Part shown: positions 18,283 to 28,217 of the stretch, piece by piece
How positions within the stretch are numbered: the first letter of the stretch is position 1
How the letters are laid out: each line of letters starts with the position of its first letter
NCBI RefSeq assembly: GCF_001750285.1
Contig: NZ_MAMP01000024.1
Coordinates: 457,641-521,640, forward strand
Source: Domibacillus iocasae
GTDB taxonomy: Bacteria; Bacillota; Bacilli; Bacillales; Domibacillaceae
DNA: 64,000 nt
Reading direction: 5' to 3'
Notes under the pieces: generated by a model
The model's database searches: none
What the model was told of the DNA's origin: nothing
Seen by the model: only the letters and a program-made list of their open reading frames with translations
Translations under genes and position numbers: made by a program

Positions 18283-19407
18283 CATCATAATAACGGCTTG
18301 CAAAATGCCGATCAAACCGCCAAGCAATGCGCCAAGCAATGTAATCATCTTTAATTCACGATGAGTAATAGCTAAAACGATCATTTCCAGCCGCTCTGTT
18401 GAAAAAGCTTCAATTTGCTGCCGGACAATGTCTGCAATTTTTAACTTTCCCATCATAGATGGAATGCGTTTTGCCATTTTTGTGATGCCTTTATCCGTTA
18501 ATTCCGGAATAAGTGTATCTTTTATTTTTTGTTCAAAAGGTGCCGCATAAGCAGACACCGGCTCATTAAGTACTGTTTCCAAGTCAAGCTGGCCCCCAAT
18601 AAACTTCTTCGCTTTTTGGATCGCTTTTTCATCCGAAAGCTGCTCTAATACATCAGTCCATTTCCATTCAATCACTTTATCCCATTCATTTTTTAGCATC
18701 GTATCAAGCAAATCCTTTGTGCCGGGACTCGTTAAAAATTTAATAATTTCCGGCCGGATTTTATCTGCAAGTGACGTGTTGCCCACTACCGTTTGAATCA
18801 TGCTGCCGAATTTTCCCCACCCTGCCAAAAAATCATCCGTCATACGTTTTATCCGGTATCGTCCTTCTTCACTGGAAAAGTAATCGGTGCCCTTGGTTAA
18901 AATATAAGCGGAAATGTCCGGGATTTTTTCTTCCGCTTTATCCAGCCATTCTGCCGGCAGCGATTCTTTCACCGTCTGATCGATATAAAAGTCTTTAATA
19001 ACTGCATATTTTTGATCAATCCATCCATTTAAACGCTCCTCCATTTGAGTAACTGCATTTGGGAAATGCACTTTTTGAAGAATGTCTGCGATCGTCATAT
19101 TTGAACGAATCCATTTTTTGGCTTCTGATTGTAAAACAGCTTCTATTTCCCCACGAAGTTCAGGTTCTTTTAATTTTTTTTCAATGCTTTCGGGCGTCAG
19201 CAAATGTTCATCGACAATTTTCCCGATTTGACGGGCCAGCTCAGATTTTCGCTTTGGAATTAAGCCGGGTGTAAACGGAATACGCCAGCTGCCTATATAA
19301 AGAGCATTATGCGGCCTAAACAGCATTCGAATAGCCAATGCGTTTGTAACACCGCCGATCACTGCGCCGATCACACCCATAAATAAAATAAGCCAAAATA
19401 TGCTCAA
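18268..19407 (-). CDS. yheB: DUF445 membrane protein YheB
   Basis: The start is set at TTG 19407 behind AAAGGTGG; the frame can be extended to a GTG at 19455, which lacks a ribosome binding site. The 379-residue product has one membrane helix near the N-terminus (IFWLILFMGVIGAVIGG), the motif NALAIRMLFRPHNA, a long amphipathic helical middle and a C-terminal hairpin in the membrane (LLGALLGGLIGILQAVIMM), as in the DUF445/YheB family. It is next to ssp, as in B. subtilis. The role is unknown; spore association of YheB has been reported in B. subtilis. Confidence 0.85.
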   Translation of the reverse strand: MSIFWLILFMGVIGAVIGGVTNALAIRMLFRPHNALYIGSWRIPFTPGLIPKRKSELARQIGKIVDEHLLTPESIEKKLKEPELRGEIEAVLQSEAKKWIRSNMTIADILQKVHFPNAVTQMEERLNGWIDQKYAVIKDFYIDQTVKESLPAEWLDKAEEKIPDISAYILTKGTDYFSSEEGRYRIKRMTDDFLAGWGKFGSMIQTVVGNTSLADKIRPEIIKFLTSPGTKDLLDTMLKNEWDKVIEWKWTDVLEQLSDEKAIQKAKKFIGGQLDLETVLNEPVSAYAAPFEQKIKDTLIPELTDKGITKMAKRIPSMMGKLKIADIVRQQIEAFSTERLEMIVLAITHRELKMITLLGALLGGLIGILQAVIMMAFPV

Positions 19408-19511
19408 CGTGCTTTCCACCTTTCGTTCAGGTAATGTGGCATCTTGCTGTCGCACTTTAAAACTGCCGCGTCCTGTGATTGTCCTATAGACCTGGCAGCT
19501 AGAGCTGGATT

Positions 19512-19558
19512 ATAAGAAAAAAGATGCCAAATCCAAGCGGGAATGGCATCTTTTTATA
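19512..19558 (-). terminator. Terminator after the CsoR/CstR-type regulator
   Basis: The stem AAGATGCCA / TGGCATCTT is flanked by A and T runs. On the minus strand it follows the regulator stop codon. Confidence 0.75.
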
Positions 19559-19560
19559 TA

Positions 19561-19824
19561 TTATCTGCTTTTTACAAGCATATTTACTGCTTCTTGAATC
19601 GCATCATCCGTGTTTTGGCCGCTTTCATGAGCATCACGAATACATGATTCTAGATTTTGCGCCACGATTAAGCCTATTGAACGATCGACAGCAGAACGAA
19701 TGGCAGAAAGCTGCGTGACCACTTCACGGCAATCTTTTTCTTCTGCCACCATCTTCATAACCCCGCGTACTTGTCCTTCAATGCGGCTCAGCCGGTTTTT
19801 CACATCGCGATTGTATGTCTTCAT
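19561..19824 (-). CDS. CsoR/RcnR-family regulator, CstR-like
   Basis: An 87-residue all-helical DUF156 repressor. The family core NRLSRIEGQVRGVMKMV is present, with one Cys in EKDCREVV and a second in NLESCI. CsoR copper sensors have a His two turns before the second Cys (for example HHC); here that position is Asn. The pattern of two Cys without the His is that of persulfide sensors (CstR type), so sulfur-stress sensing is favoured over copper. No rhodanese, sulfide or copper gene is adjacent, and I leave the symbol blank. Confidence 0.8.
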   Translation of the reverse strand: MKTYNRDVKNRLSRIEGQVRGVMKMVAEEKDCREVVTQLSAIRSAVDRSIGLIVAQNLESCIRDAHESGQNTDDAIQEAVNMLVKSR

Positions 19825-19960
19825 CCTCTACCTCTCCGTTCTGATCTCCTTTTTCATTACCTACAGTGCAATTTATGTATAAATAGTATAGCATACCAAC
19901 TAAAAAAACGCTTGCCTCAGCCGTTTTCCTTTAAAGGAAACAACTACCTGTGAACATTCA

Positions 19961-19989
19961 GCATAAAGAAAAGCATTCAATCCATACTA
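19961..19989 (+). promoter_or_regulatory. Sigma-G-type promoter for ssp
   Basis: GCATA (19961-19965) and CATACTA (19983-19989) are separated by 17 bases. They match the forespore sigma-G consensus (gHATR, CATWMTA, 17-19 spacing) and lie 105 bases before a SASP gene. The rest of the 270-base gap from 19825 holds nothing else I recognise. Confidence 0.65.
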
Positions 19990-20094
19990 GTAACACAATC
20001 ACATCGGGTCTTATCCGGCAGACCGGACGACATGATCGCAGCGGTGCAACTCCGTTAGTACCCGGCCAATTATAATAAAGGGAGATGAACAGTA

Positions 20095-20301
20095 ATGTCA
20101 AATCGCAGCGGTGGTCGTAACCAACTACTTGCACCAGGGGCTCAACAAGCAATTGATCAAATGAAGTACGAAATTGCATCTGAATTCGGTGTACAATTAG
20201 GAGCAGATGCCACATCTCGCTCTAACGGTTCAGTCGGCGGCGAAATTACAAAACGTCTTGTACAAATGGCTGAACAGCAATTGAATGGTTTCCAAAAGTA
20301 A
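20095..20301 (+). CDS. Alpha/beta-type small acid-soluble spore protein
   Basis: A 68-residue SASP. Family hallmarks are seen in order: [22 protein letters not shown], with the GPR protease cleavage context around EIASEFG, and [16 protein letters not shown]. These proteins coat spore DNA and protect it from UV and heat. The position next to yheB corresponds to sspB in B. subtilis, but paralogues are too similar to name confidently. RBS is AAGGGAG; a sigma-G-type promoter lies upstream and a terminator follows. Confidence 0.95.
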   Translation: MSNRSGGRNQLLAPGAQQAIDQMKYEIASEFGVQLGADATSRSNGSVGGEITKRLVQMAEQQLNGFQK

Positions 20302-20317
20302 TCATATGATTTATGAA

Positions 20318-20350
20318 GATCCGCCTCAAAATTTGAGGCGGGTCTTTCTT
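20318..20350. terminator. Bidirectional terminator ssp / fumC
   Basis: The stem CCGCCTCAAA / TTTGAGGCGG is followed by TCTTTCTTATTTTTTT on the plus strand and overlaps the fumC stop. Confidence 0.75.
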
Positions 20351-21752
20351 ATTTTTTTACCTTTTTTGGCTTCTCTAGTAAATTGACCATTTTTGACGGG
20401 TCAATCCATTGATCGTATTCTTCCTCCGTTACGTAACCAGAGGCAAGTGCAGTTTCTTTTAACGTTGTCCCGTTTTTATGAGCAGATTTCGCGATACTCG
20501 CTGCTTTCTCATAGCCGATATGTGGGTTTAACGCTGTGACAAGCATTAGAGACTGCTCCATTAGTTCTTGAATACGCTCCATATTTGCTTCAATTCCCGA
20601 AGCACAGCGCTCATCAAATGATGAAACAGCATCTGCCAATAAACGAATCGATTGCAGTGTATTGTACACGATCACCGGCTTAAAAACATTTAATTCAAAA
20701 TTACCTTGACTGGCTGCAAATCCGACAGCTGCGTCATTGCCAAACACTTGCACTGCAGCCATTGTCAGCGCTTCGCTTTGTGTTGGATTTACTTTGCCAG
20801 GCATAATCGAGCTCCCTGGTTCATTGGCAGGAATGGTTAATTCGCCAATGCCGCTTCTCGGCCCACTTGAAAGCCACCTTACATCATTCGCAATTTTCAT
20901 TATATCTGCTGCCAATGCTTTTAACGCGCCATGGAAAAAGACAATTTCATCATGGCTCGTCAACGCATGAAATTTATTCGAGGATGAAATAAACGGCCAG
21001 CCGGTTTGTTTTTTTAGCTGCTTTGCTGTTTTTCCACCGAATGAAGGATCTGCGTTAATACCAGTCCCAACTGCTGTGCCTCCAATTGCTAAATGAAGCA
21101 GCTCTTGTTGGGCAAGTGTAATCATTTTTATACTGCGAACGATCATGTGGCGCCATCCGGATATTTCCTGGCCAAGCGATAAAGGGGTTGCATCCTGTAA
21201 ATGTGTGCGGCCGATTTTAATCACATTCATAAATGCCTTTTCTTTTTTCTTTAGTGTTTTTTTAAATTGCTTCAATGCCGGTTTTAATCTCTTTTCTGTT
21301 TCTTCATATATGGCAATATGCATGGCTGTTGGAAACGTATCGTTAGAGCTTTGTGACATATTTACGTCATCGTTTGGATGAATAAATGCTTCTTTCCCCA
21401 TGATTTCGGATGCGCGCCTCGCCACGACTTCATTCACGTTCATATTCGACTGCGTTCCGCTTCCCGTCTGCCAAACAACTAAAGGGAAATGTTCTGGGCC
21501 AACGTCGCCACTTAAAATATCGTCGCACGCGGTGGAAATAGCACTCATTTTTTCCCCTGAAAGCTTACCGAGATCTCCGTTCACAATCGCTGCCGCTTTT
21601 TTCAGCTGAGCAAACGCATAAATCATTTCGATTGGCATTTTTTCTGTTCCAATAGGAAAGTTTTCCAGGCTTCGCTGCGTTTGTGCTCCCCAATATTTAT
21701 CCGCCGGTACCTCTATTTCACCAATTGTATCGTGCTCGATTCGAACATTCAT
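20349..21752 (-). CDS. fumC: Class II fumarate hydratase
   Basis: A 467-residue iron-independent fumarase (citG in B. subtilis) interconverting fumarate and malate in the TCA cycle. Start ATG 21752 follows AAGGAGGGG; the 37-residue upstream extension lacks conservation. The active-site segments [10 protein letters not shown], the [12 protein letters not shown] loop and the superfamily signature [11 protein letters not shown] are intact. [10 protein letters not shown] rather than the aspartase form GAGVSTNMN supports fumarase. Confidence 0.95.
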   Translation of the reverse strand: MNVRIEHDTIGEIEVPADKYWGAQTQRSLENFPIGTEKMPIEMIYAFAQLKKAAAIVNGDLGKLSGEKMSAISTACDDILSGDVGPEHFPLVVWQTGSGTQSNMNVNEVVARRASEIMGKEAFIHPNDDVNMSQSSNDTFPTAMHIAIYEETEKRLKPALKQFKKTLKKKEKAFMNVIKIGRTHLQDATPLSLGQEISGWRHMIVRSIKMITLAQQELLHLAIGGTAVGTGINADPSFGGKTAKQLKKQTGWPFISSSNKFHALTSHDEIVFFHGALKALAADIMKIANDVRWLSSGPRSGIGELTIPANEPGSSIMPGKVNPTQSEALTMAAVQVFGNDAAVGFAASQGNFELNVFKPVIVYNTLQSIRLLADAVSSFDERCASGIEANMERIQELMEQSLMLVTALNPHIGYEKAASIAKSAHKNGTTLKETALASGYVTEEEYDQWIDPSKMVNLLEKPKKVKK

Positions 21753-21823
21753 TATGTACCCCTCCTTAAAATCATATCTTTTTACACTTTTCCCCCTTTT
21801 TCTTTCTTCATGCTCAAAAAATA

Positions 21824-21853
21824 AAAAAAACGCTCTGCATTTGCAGAGCGCCG
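21824..21853 (-). terminator. Terminator of the opuF-like operon
   Basis: The stem CGCTCTGC / GCAGAGCG with an ATTT loop is followed by T8 on the minus strand, directly after the permease/binding-protein gene. Confidence 0.85.
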
Positions 21854-21859
21854 CATTGA

Positions 21860-23441
21860 TCAATCGATCAACCCTTCTTCTTTTAAAAACTCTTCCGCCA
21901 CTTCTTCATACTTTTTGCCATCGAGGTCAACACGCTTGTTCAACTCCTGCATGCGTTCGTCATCGATTTTTCCTGCAAGCATATTCAGCACGTCTTGAAG
22001 TTCGGGGTATTCTTCCAGCACTTCTCCACGCACAACCGGAATAGCATAATAAGGCGGGAAAAACTGCTTATCATCTTCTAACACTTTCAAATCAAATGCC
22101 TGTATACGGCCATCTGTCGTGTATGCGTCAATGGCATCCACTTCATTATTTTTAATCGCGCTATACATAATGCCTGTATCCAGCGTCTGTGTTGATGCAA
22201 AATCAAGACCGTATAATTCCTGAAGGCCTGGATAGCCGTCAGCTCTTTCTAAAAATTCCGGTTCTGAGCCAAAGCGCATGTTTCCTGCATATGGCTGCAG
22301 CTGTGAAATCGTCTTGATTCCATATTTTTCTGCATCCGCCTGGCGAATTGTGACAGAATAAGTATTATTAAAGCCGATTGGATCTAACAGCTGAAGATTA
22401 AATTCTTCATTAAAACGGTCTTTTACATAATCATATACATCGTCAGGATCATTGCTGTCGATTTCTTCTTTTAAATAGTTCAACAAAATCGTTCCCGTAT
22501 ATTCAACAGACATATCGTAAGATCCTTGTTTTAATCCATCAAATACACCAGCAGATCCACTAATAAAGGATTCATAATTCACATTCAAGTCTGTTTCTTC
22601 CTCAATTAACTTCCCATACACATGTACAAGAATTTCTTGCTCTGTAAAAGACTTTCCTGTAATCGTAATCGTGTCCTCCGCTTGCCCTCCGCCAATAAAC
22701 GGCCAGATAACCATACCAATAAACAACAGCGCGGATGCGCCGGCAATTGCGAGAGTCATTTGACGGCCTCGCTTGCCTTTTTTCTGCAAGGCTTCTGTTG
22801 ATGAATTGTATTCAATTCTTTTTAATACAAAATCAAGAATAATGGCAATCAGCGCCGCCGGAATGGCTCCTGCTAAAATTAGTCCTGAATTATACGTCTG
22901 TAATCCGCGAAAAATCAAGTCACCAAGACCACCAGCTCCGATGAGCCCGGCAATAGTTGCTACTCCGACAATAAGCACTGTGGCTGTTCTCACACCACCC
23001 ATAATGACTTTCATTGCAAGCGGCAGCTCGACCATCCATAGCACTTGCCGGCTTGTCATACCCATTCCGACGCCAGCTTCAACGGTCGACCGGTCAACCC
23101 CTGTAATGCCAAGATACGTATTCCGCAAAATTGGAAGCAGTCCATAAATCGTCAATGCGATAATAGCGGGTGCTTTTCCAGTGCCGATAAAAGGAACAAG
23201 AAAGACGAGCAAGGCTAAACTTGGAATGGTTTGAAAAATGGCTGTAATGCCGATGATGGGTTCGGCGATTTTTTTACGGCGGGTTAAATAAATTCCGAGA
23301 GGCACGGATATGAGGATCGCAAGGCCAATTGAAATTAATGATAAATATAAATGTTCAAGAATAAGCTGCCATATTTCAGTCCATCTTGTTGTAAATGCAT
23401 TCGTTGTTTGAGCAATTAAATTGAACGTAAAAATACGTCAT
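21860..23441 (-). CDS. opuFB: Fused permease/substrate-binding protein of an OpuF-like osmolyte transporter, 5' frameshift
   Basis: The gene fuses an ABC permease (residues 1 to about 190 of the open frame) with an OpuAC-type binding domain ([18 protein letters not shown] onward), the layout of OpuF-type compatible-solute importers. The open frame begins at GTG 23305, inside a membrane helix, without a ribosome binding site. A good start (GGGAGGAGAG then ATG at 23441), 10 bases after the ATPase stop, is in another frame. Removing one base from the five-base A/T run at 23429-23433 joins them and yields [16 protein letters not shown] and the missing first helix. It is therefore either a real disruption of the N-terminus or a sequencing error. 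Confidence 0.82.
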
Positions 23442-23450
23442 CTCTCCTCC

Positions 23451-24575
23451 CTAGACAAATTGATTCGATATGTGGCGTACGATACTGGCACGATTAATAA
23501 TGCCCTGCACCCGGTTTTCTTCATCCGTTACAATGATAAAGCTGATCGGCGATTGGTTAATCATTTCCAAGGCTGTTTCCGGATCTTCGAGATTATTGAT
23601 AACGGGCACTTCTACTTTTTCAATGTCGCGCAGCGTAATCTCTTCATTTATATACGATTTTTGCAAATCCCAAATACCTACAACCCCCTGATATCGCCGC
23701 TGATTATCAACGAGAATTAAGCTGTCGACACGTTTTTGCCGCATCATTTTTAATGCAGCTGCAACTCCTCTTTCTGGTGATGCAGTAATGGGGGATGTCA
23801 TTAACAATTCCAACGGCGGCAGAGACAGTGAATCTTGCTGCATCCGATCTTCACCGATAAACTGTCGAACGAAATCATTGGCTGGATGGCGAAGTATGCG
23901 TTCTGGTGTATCAAGCTGCACAACAACACCCTCCTGCATAATGCAAATCCGGTCGGCAATTTTTAATGCTTCATCCATATCATGTGTCACAAATACAATC
24001 GTCTTTTTAATTTCGCTTTGCAGCCGAACCAATTCATCCTGCAGCTGCTCACGGCTGATTGGATCGAGGGCACTGAACGGTTCATCCATTAAAATAATGT
24101 TCGGCTCCGCCGCCATCGCCCGAATGACGCCAATTCGCTGCTGCTGGCCGCCTGACAGTTCAGCTGGATACCGGTCTCCAAAAACAGATGGGTCCAGTCC
24201 CACAAGCTCCATCAATTCATTTACTTTTTCCGTGTACTTCACTTCTTCCCATTTCTTCAGCTTTGGCACGAGACCGACATTTTCTTTAATTGTCATATGC
24301 GGCATTAAGCCGATTTGCTGAATGACATAGCCGATATCCCGCCGGAGCCGAACCGGGTTGATTTTGGAAATACTTTTACCGTCAATTGTAATCGAGCCGC
24401 TTGACGGGTCAATTAAACGATTGATCATTTTCATCGTTGTCGTTTTCCCGCAGCCGCTCGGACCAATTAGGACAAACAATTCACCGGTTTCTACCTTTAA
24501 ATTAATTTGTTTAAGCGCTTCGAATCCATCTGCATATTTTTTTGATACTTCTTTAAATTCAATCAAAGCACGCAC
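23451..24575 (-). CDS. opuFA: Osmolyte ABC transporter ATP-binding protein with CBS domains
   Basis: A 374-residue ATPase with Walker A GPSGCGKT (38-45), signature LSGGQQQRIGV, Walker B IILMDEPFSALD and two C-terminal CBS domains (about 255-370), the architecture of glycine-betaine/choline importers (OpuA, OpuC, OpuF). It is first in a two-gene operon with the fused permease/binding protein. The substrate (betaine, carnitine or another) cannot be fixed from sequence by eye. Confidence 0.88.
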   Translation of the reverse strand: MRALIEFKEVSKKYADGFEALKQINLKVETGELFVLIGPSGCGKTTTMKMINRLIDPSSGSITIDGKSISKINPVRLRRDIGYVIQQIGLMPHMTIKENVGLVPKLKKWEEVKYTEKVNELMELVGLDPSVFGDRYPAELSGGQQQRIGVIRAMAAEPNIILMDEPFSALDPISREQLQDELVRLQSEIKKTIVFVTHDMDEALKIADRICIMQEGVVVQLDTPERILRHPANDFVRQFIGEDRMQQDSLSLPPLELLMTSPITASPERGVAAALKMMRQKRVDSLILVDNQRRYQGVVGIWDLQKSYINEEITLRDIEKVEVPVINNLEDPETALEMINQSPISFIIVTDEENRVQGIINRASIVRHISNQFV

Positions 24576-24715
24576 CTCCCTTTGTGTCTTTTTCCCTATT
24601 GGAATATATCTAAAACATAGAAACTTAATTTTTTTGTCATTTCTGTTATTTACGTTTAAGCGTACTCACTCTGGGGAACTTTATACATAACAAACAAAAG
24701 CATGAGGTGAACGGA

Positions 24716-24784
24716 ATGTTGAAAACAATTTTAATGGTCATTGGAGCAATTGTCGTAATATCATGGATTATTTCCATGCTGTAA
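24716..24784 (+). CDS. 22-residue single-pass membrane peptide
   Basis: ATG 24716 is preceded by GAGGTGAACGG at proper spacing. The frame encodes an almost wholly hydrophobic 22-residue peptide (MLKTILMVIGAIVVISWI...). It is followed within a few bases by a strong terminator, so it forms its own transcription unit, divergent from the transporter operon. It is too short for family assignment; a membrane microprotein is inferred. Confidence 0.55.
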   Translation: MLKTILMVIGAIVVISWIISML

Positions 24785-24786
24785 AA

Positions 24787-24832
24787 TATAAAAAAAGACC
24801 TTTCCATTATTCGGAAAGGTCTTTTTTTATTT
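24787..24832. terminator. Bidirectional terminator (leu operon end)
   Basis: The stem AAAGACCTTTCC / GGAAAGGTCTTT is flanked by A- and T-rich runs. It ends the ilv-leu operon on the minus strand and the microprotein gene on the plus strand. Confidence 0.88.
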
Positions 24833-25430
24833 AACTGTATTGTTTTCCATACACTTTTTCTTCAAATTGGCGAATACGCTCTTCGGCTGACAACGTAACC
24901 GATATTTCATCCCAGCCATTTAAAAGCATCTTTTTCCAGTAGGGATCAATGTCGAAATAAGCAGTAAATCCGCTATCATCTGTGACAGACTGTTCTTCAA
25001 GATTGATATGAAGCTTAAAGCCCGGCACAGATGCGCGTCCAAGCAGTGTTTTTACTTCTTCATCTGTTAGTTTCACAGCCAAAATGCCGTTTTTCACACT
25101 GTTATTGTAAAAAATATCGGCATAGCTTGGAGCGATAATGATGCGGAATCCGTAATCTAAAAGTGCCCATGGAGCATGCTCCCGTGAGGAGCCGCAGCCA
25201 AAATTTTCACCGGCGACTAAAATTTCAGCGTCCGCAAATTTCGGATCGTTTAAAATAAAGTCTTCACGCTTATTGCCATCATCATCAAAGCGCCAGTTGT
25301 AAAAAACAAATTGGCCAAAGCCTTGGCGTTCAATGCGTTTTAAAAATTGTTTTGGAATAATTTGATCAGTATCAATGTTTGCCCGGTTAATTGGACAAAC
25401 AACACCTGTAAATTGATTAATCGGCTCCAT
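24831..25430 (-). CDS. leuD: 3-isopropylmalate dehydratase small subunit
   Basis: A 199-residue swivel-domain subunit that joins LeuC to isomerise 2- to 3-isopropylmalate in leucine synthesis. N-terminal NRANIDTDQIIPKQFLK and the loop ENFGCGSSREHAPWAL are diagnostic. It is the last gene of the operon, 14 bases after leuC. Confidence 0.96.
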   Translation of the reverse strand: MEPINQFTGVVCPINRANIDTDQIIPKQFLKRIERQGFGQFVFYNWRFDDDGNKREDFILNDPKFADAEILVAGENFGCGSSREHAPWALLDYGFRIIIAPSYADIFYNNSVKNGILAVKLTDEEVKTLLGRASVPGFKLHINLEEQSVTDDSGFTAYFDIDPYWKKMLLNGWDEISVTLSAEERIRQFEEKVYGKQYS

Positions 25431-25444
25431 GAATGCCCCTCCTT

Positions 25445-26857
25445 TTATTGATTTACGCCAGCTAATTCGCGAACGTCTGTAAAACGTCCCATAACAGCTG
25501 CCGCTGCTGCCATCGACGGACTGACAAGGTGTGTACGGGCGCCGTTCCCTTGGCGTCCTTCAAAGTTGCGATTTGATGTTGATGCACAGCGTTTACCCGG
25601 CGGTACAACATCGTCATTCATGGCAAGACACATTGAGCATCCAGATTCACGCCACTGGAAGCCAGCTTCTGTGAAGATTTTATCAAGGCCTTCCGCTTCC
25701 GCTTGCTGTTTCACCGTTTGAGATCCCGGCACAACAATCGCTGTTACATGATCTTGTACTTTACGTCCTCTTGCCACTTCCGCGGCTGCACGCAAGTCAC
25801 TCAATCTAGAGTTCGTGCATGAACCGATAAAAACATAATCAACTGAAATATCTGTTAATCTTGTACCGGCTTCAAGACCCATATAATCTAGTGCAAGGCG
25901 AACGGATTCTTTGTCTGCTTCACGGTCAAATTCATCTGGAGACGGAACAAAACCAGAAATGCCGCTGCCCATAGATGGGTTCGTACCCCAAGTCATTTGC
26001 GGTTCAATGTCAGCTGCATCGATTTCAAGTGTTTTGTCATATGTTGCGCCTTCATCCGTTGCAAGGGCAAGCCAGCGTTTTGCTGCTTCTTCAAATTCTT
26101 CACCCTGCGGCGCATAACGGCGTCCGCGTAAATACTCAACCGTTGTCATATCCGGACTAACAAGCCCTGCACGCGCACCTGCTTCAATCGACATATTGCA
26201 AATTGTCATGCGCTGTTCCATTGAAAGAGCGCGGATTGCCTCGCCTGTAAACTCCATCACGTAGCCTGTCCCGGCATTAACGCCAAATTTTGCGATAATC
26301 GCCAAAATAATATCTTTGGACTGTACACCAAAACCAAGCTTGCCATTTACTTTAATTTGCAATGTTTTCGGCTGCTTTTGCCAAATTGTCTGCGTCGCCA
26401 AAACGTGTTCTACTTCACTCGTACCAATTCCGAATGCAAGCGCACCAAATGCACCATGTGTAGACGTATGGCTATCGCCGCAGACAATAGTTTTGCCCGG
26501 CTGTGTAAGGCCAAGTTGCGGACCAATGACGTGAACAATCCCTTGATCCGGATGATCAATATCCGCAAGCTCAATACCGAATTCACGGCAGTTTTGCTCA
26601 AGCGTCTGCATTTGTGTTTTAGAAATCGGGTCATTTACAATGTGGCGGTTAATAGTCGGAACGTTGTGATCCATTGTAGCGTATGTTAAATCCGGCCGTC
26701 TGACACGGCGTCCGTTCATGCGTAACCCTTCAAATGCCTGTGGTGATGTGACTTCGTGGACAAGGTGCAAATCGATATAGAGCAGGTCCGGCTTCCCTTC
26801 TTCTCTGCTAACAACGTGGTTTTCCCAAATTTTTTCGATAACCGTTTTTTTCATCAT
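25445..26857 (-). CDS. leuC: 3-isopropylmalate dehydratase large subunit
   Basis: A 470-residue aconitase-family [4Fe-4S] subunit. Cluster ligands are in [12 protein letters not shown] and [30 protein letters not shown] is the conserved N-terminal region. The start follows GAGGGGGGC. It is separated from leuB by an unusually long 250-base structured spacer, while leuD follows directly. Confidence 0.96.
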   Translation of the reverse strand: MMKKTVIEKIWENHVVSREEGKPDLLYIDLHLVHEVTSPQAFEGLRMNGRRVRRPDLTYATMDHNVPTINRHIVNDPISKTQMQTLEQNCREFGIELADIDHPDQGIVHVIGPQLGLTQPGKTIVCGDSHTSTHGAFGALAFGIGTSEVEHVLATQTIWQKQPKTLQIKVNGKLGFGVQSKDIILAIIAKFGVNAGTGYVMEFTGEAIRALSMEQRMTICNMSIEAGARAGLVSPDMTTVEYLRGRRYAPQGEEFEEAAKRWLALATDEGATYDKTLEIDAADIEPQMTWGTNPSMGSGISGFVPSPDEFDREADKESVRLALDYMGLEAGTRLTDISVDYVFIGSCTNSRLSDLRAAAEVARGRKVQDHVTAIVVPGSQTVKQQAEAEGLDKIFTEAGFQWRESGCSMCLAMNDDVVPPGKRCASTSNRNFEGRQGNGARTHLVSPSMAAAAAVMGRFTDVRELAGVNQ

Positions 26858-27107
26858 GTTACAGCCCCCCTCTTATGTGCATTTTAATAAAGTAAATCTT
26901 CCATCAATAGGCATTCCCTCTGTCTCCTATTGATGGTTAGATGAACCAATCGGGCATTTAAAGGCAGTAGGAACTCCGCCTATTTTCTTTGCTGCCTCAG
27001 AACCTTGAGGCGAGAGTCTTACTGCCCGTTAATGCGGGATAAAAAACGAGGACCCCGCCTTTCCCTAGCTTGAAGATAGGGAAAGGTTGAATCCACGTGG
27101 CGTTTTC
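26858..27107 (-). other. Structured leuB-leuC intergenic element
   Basis: In transcription order the spacer contains several hairpins. They are CTTTCCCTA / TAGGGAAAG just after leuB, GCCTCA / TGAGGC, an enclosing GGCAGTA / TACTGCC pair, and an 11-bp perfect stem CCATCAATAGG / CCTATTGATGG shortly before the leuC ribosome binding site. No protein is encoded. It could be a processed or stabilising mRNA structure, or a palindromic non-autonomous mobile element (for instance derived from an IS200/IS605-type end). The sequence alone does not decide. Confidence 0.55.
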
Positions 27108-28217
27108 TTACATGTAAACAACTTCATCTGCATATGCAGGTGCGTCATCCGCAACTCGTTCTATAACAAGCTCTATCATTTTATCTGTACCGACAACCGT
27201 ACTGCCTTCCATTTGCAAATCCGGTGTGCAATATCCGTCGTTTAATACAGACTGCACAGCGCGTTCAATCGATTCCCCTTCTAAACGCATATCAAGCGAA
27301 TATTTCAGCATAAGCGCTGTTGATAAAATCATCGCCAGCGGATTGGCCTTATTTTGACCGGCAATATCCGGCGCTGAGCCATGAACCGGCTCATACAGCC
27401 CAAGACCGCTTTCTGATAGACTCGCAGATGGAAGCATGCCGAGTGAACCCGTGATCATCGATGCTTCATCACTTAAAATATCACCGAATAAGTTTTCTGT
27501 CACAATAACATCAAACTGTCCCGGATTTGAAATAAGCTTCATTGCCGCCGCATCTACATACATGTGATCAACCGTTACATCCGGATAATCTGCTGCTTTT
27601 TCATTAACAATTTCACGCCACATACGGCTTGATTCGAGCACGTTTGCTTTATCAACCGACGTAAGGCGTCCATCGCGCGCTTTCGCAAACTCAAATGCTT
27701 TCACAACAATCCGCTCAATTTCTGCACGTGTATATTGCAATGTATCAACAACGACCTCGTTGTTATCACCACGGCGTTCACTCGGCTTCCCGAAATAAAG
27801 GCCACCTGTTAATTCGCGAACGATCAGCATATTCACATTCCCGGCAATTTCAGGCTTTAGCGGAGAAGATTGCACAAGTGTTTTAAATGATGGAATCGGA
27901 CGCAAGTTGGCAAATAAACCAAGCTCTTTCCGAATCGCAAGCAGACCGCGCTCAGGGCGTTCTGCGGACGGCAGGCTATCCCATTTCAGACCTCCTACCG
28001 CACCAAGCAAAATCGCGTCGCTGTTTTTTGCAAGTGCCAGTGTTGACTCTGGCAGCGGCGTCCCGTGCGAATCAATCGCGGCACCTCCAATATCAGCATA
28101 TTCCAGCTCAAATTCGTGGCCAAAGCGTTTTCCAACCGCTTCAAGAGCAGCTGCGGCGCCTGATGCGATTTCCCGGCCGATTCCGTCGCCCGGCAAAATG
28201 GCAATTTTCTTCTTCAC
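27108..28217 (-). CDS. leuB: 3-isopropylmalate dehydrogenase
   Basis: A 369-residue NAD-dependent decarboxylating dehydrogenase. N-terminal ILPGDGIGREI, substrate-binding RELTGGLYFG, and the signature NLFGDILSDEASMITGSLGMLPSASL are intact. It follows ilvC by 46 bases; leuA, normally between ilvC and leuB in B. subtilis, is absent. Confidence 0.96.
   Translation of the reverse strand: MKKKIAILPGDGIGREIASGAAAALEAVGKRFGHEFELEYADIGGAAIDSHGTPLPESTLALAKNSDAILLGAVGGLKWDSLPSAERPERGLLAIRKELGLFANLRPIPSFKTLVQSSPLKPEIAGNVNMLIVRELTGGLYFGKPSERRGDNNEVVVDTLQYTRAEIERIVVKAFEFAKARDGRLTSVDKANVLESSRMWREIVNEKAADYPDVTVDHMYVDAAAMKLISNPGQFDVIVTENLFGDILSDEASMITGSLGMLPSASLSESGLGLYEPVHGSAPDIAGQNKANPLAMILSTALMLKYSLDMRLEGESIERAVQSVLNDGYCTPDLQMEGSTVVGTDKMIELVIERVADDAPAYADEVVYM

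Noticed and set aside
26858..27107. leuB-leuC spacer as a second T-box or riboswitch
   Set aside because: No T-box core (GGTGGTACCGCG-like) and no known aptamer motif; it remains an unexplained structure.
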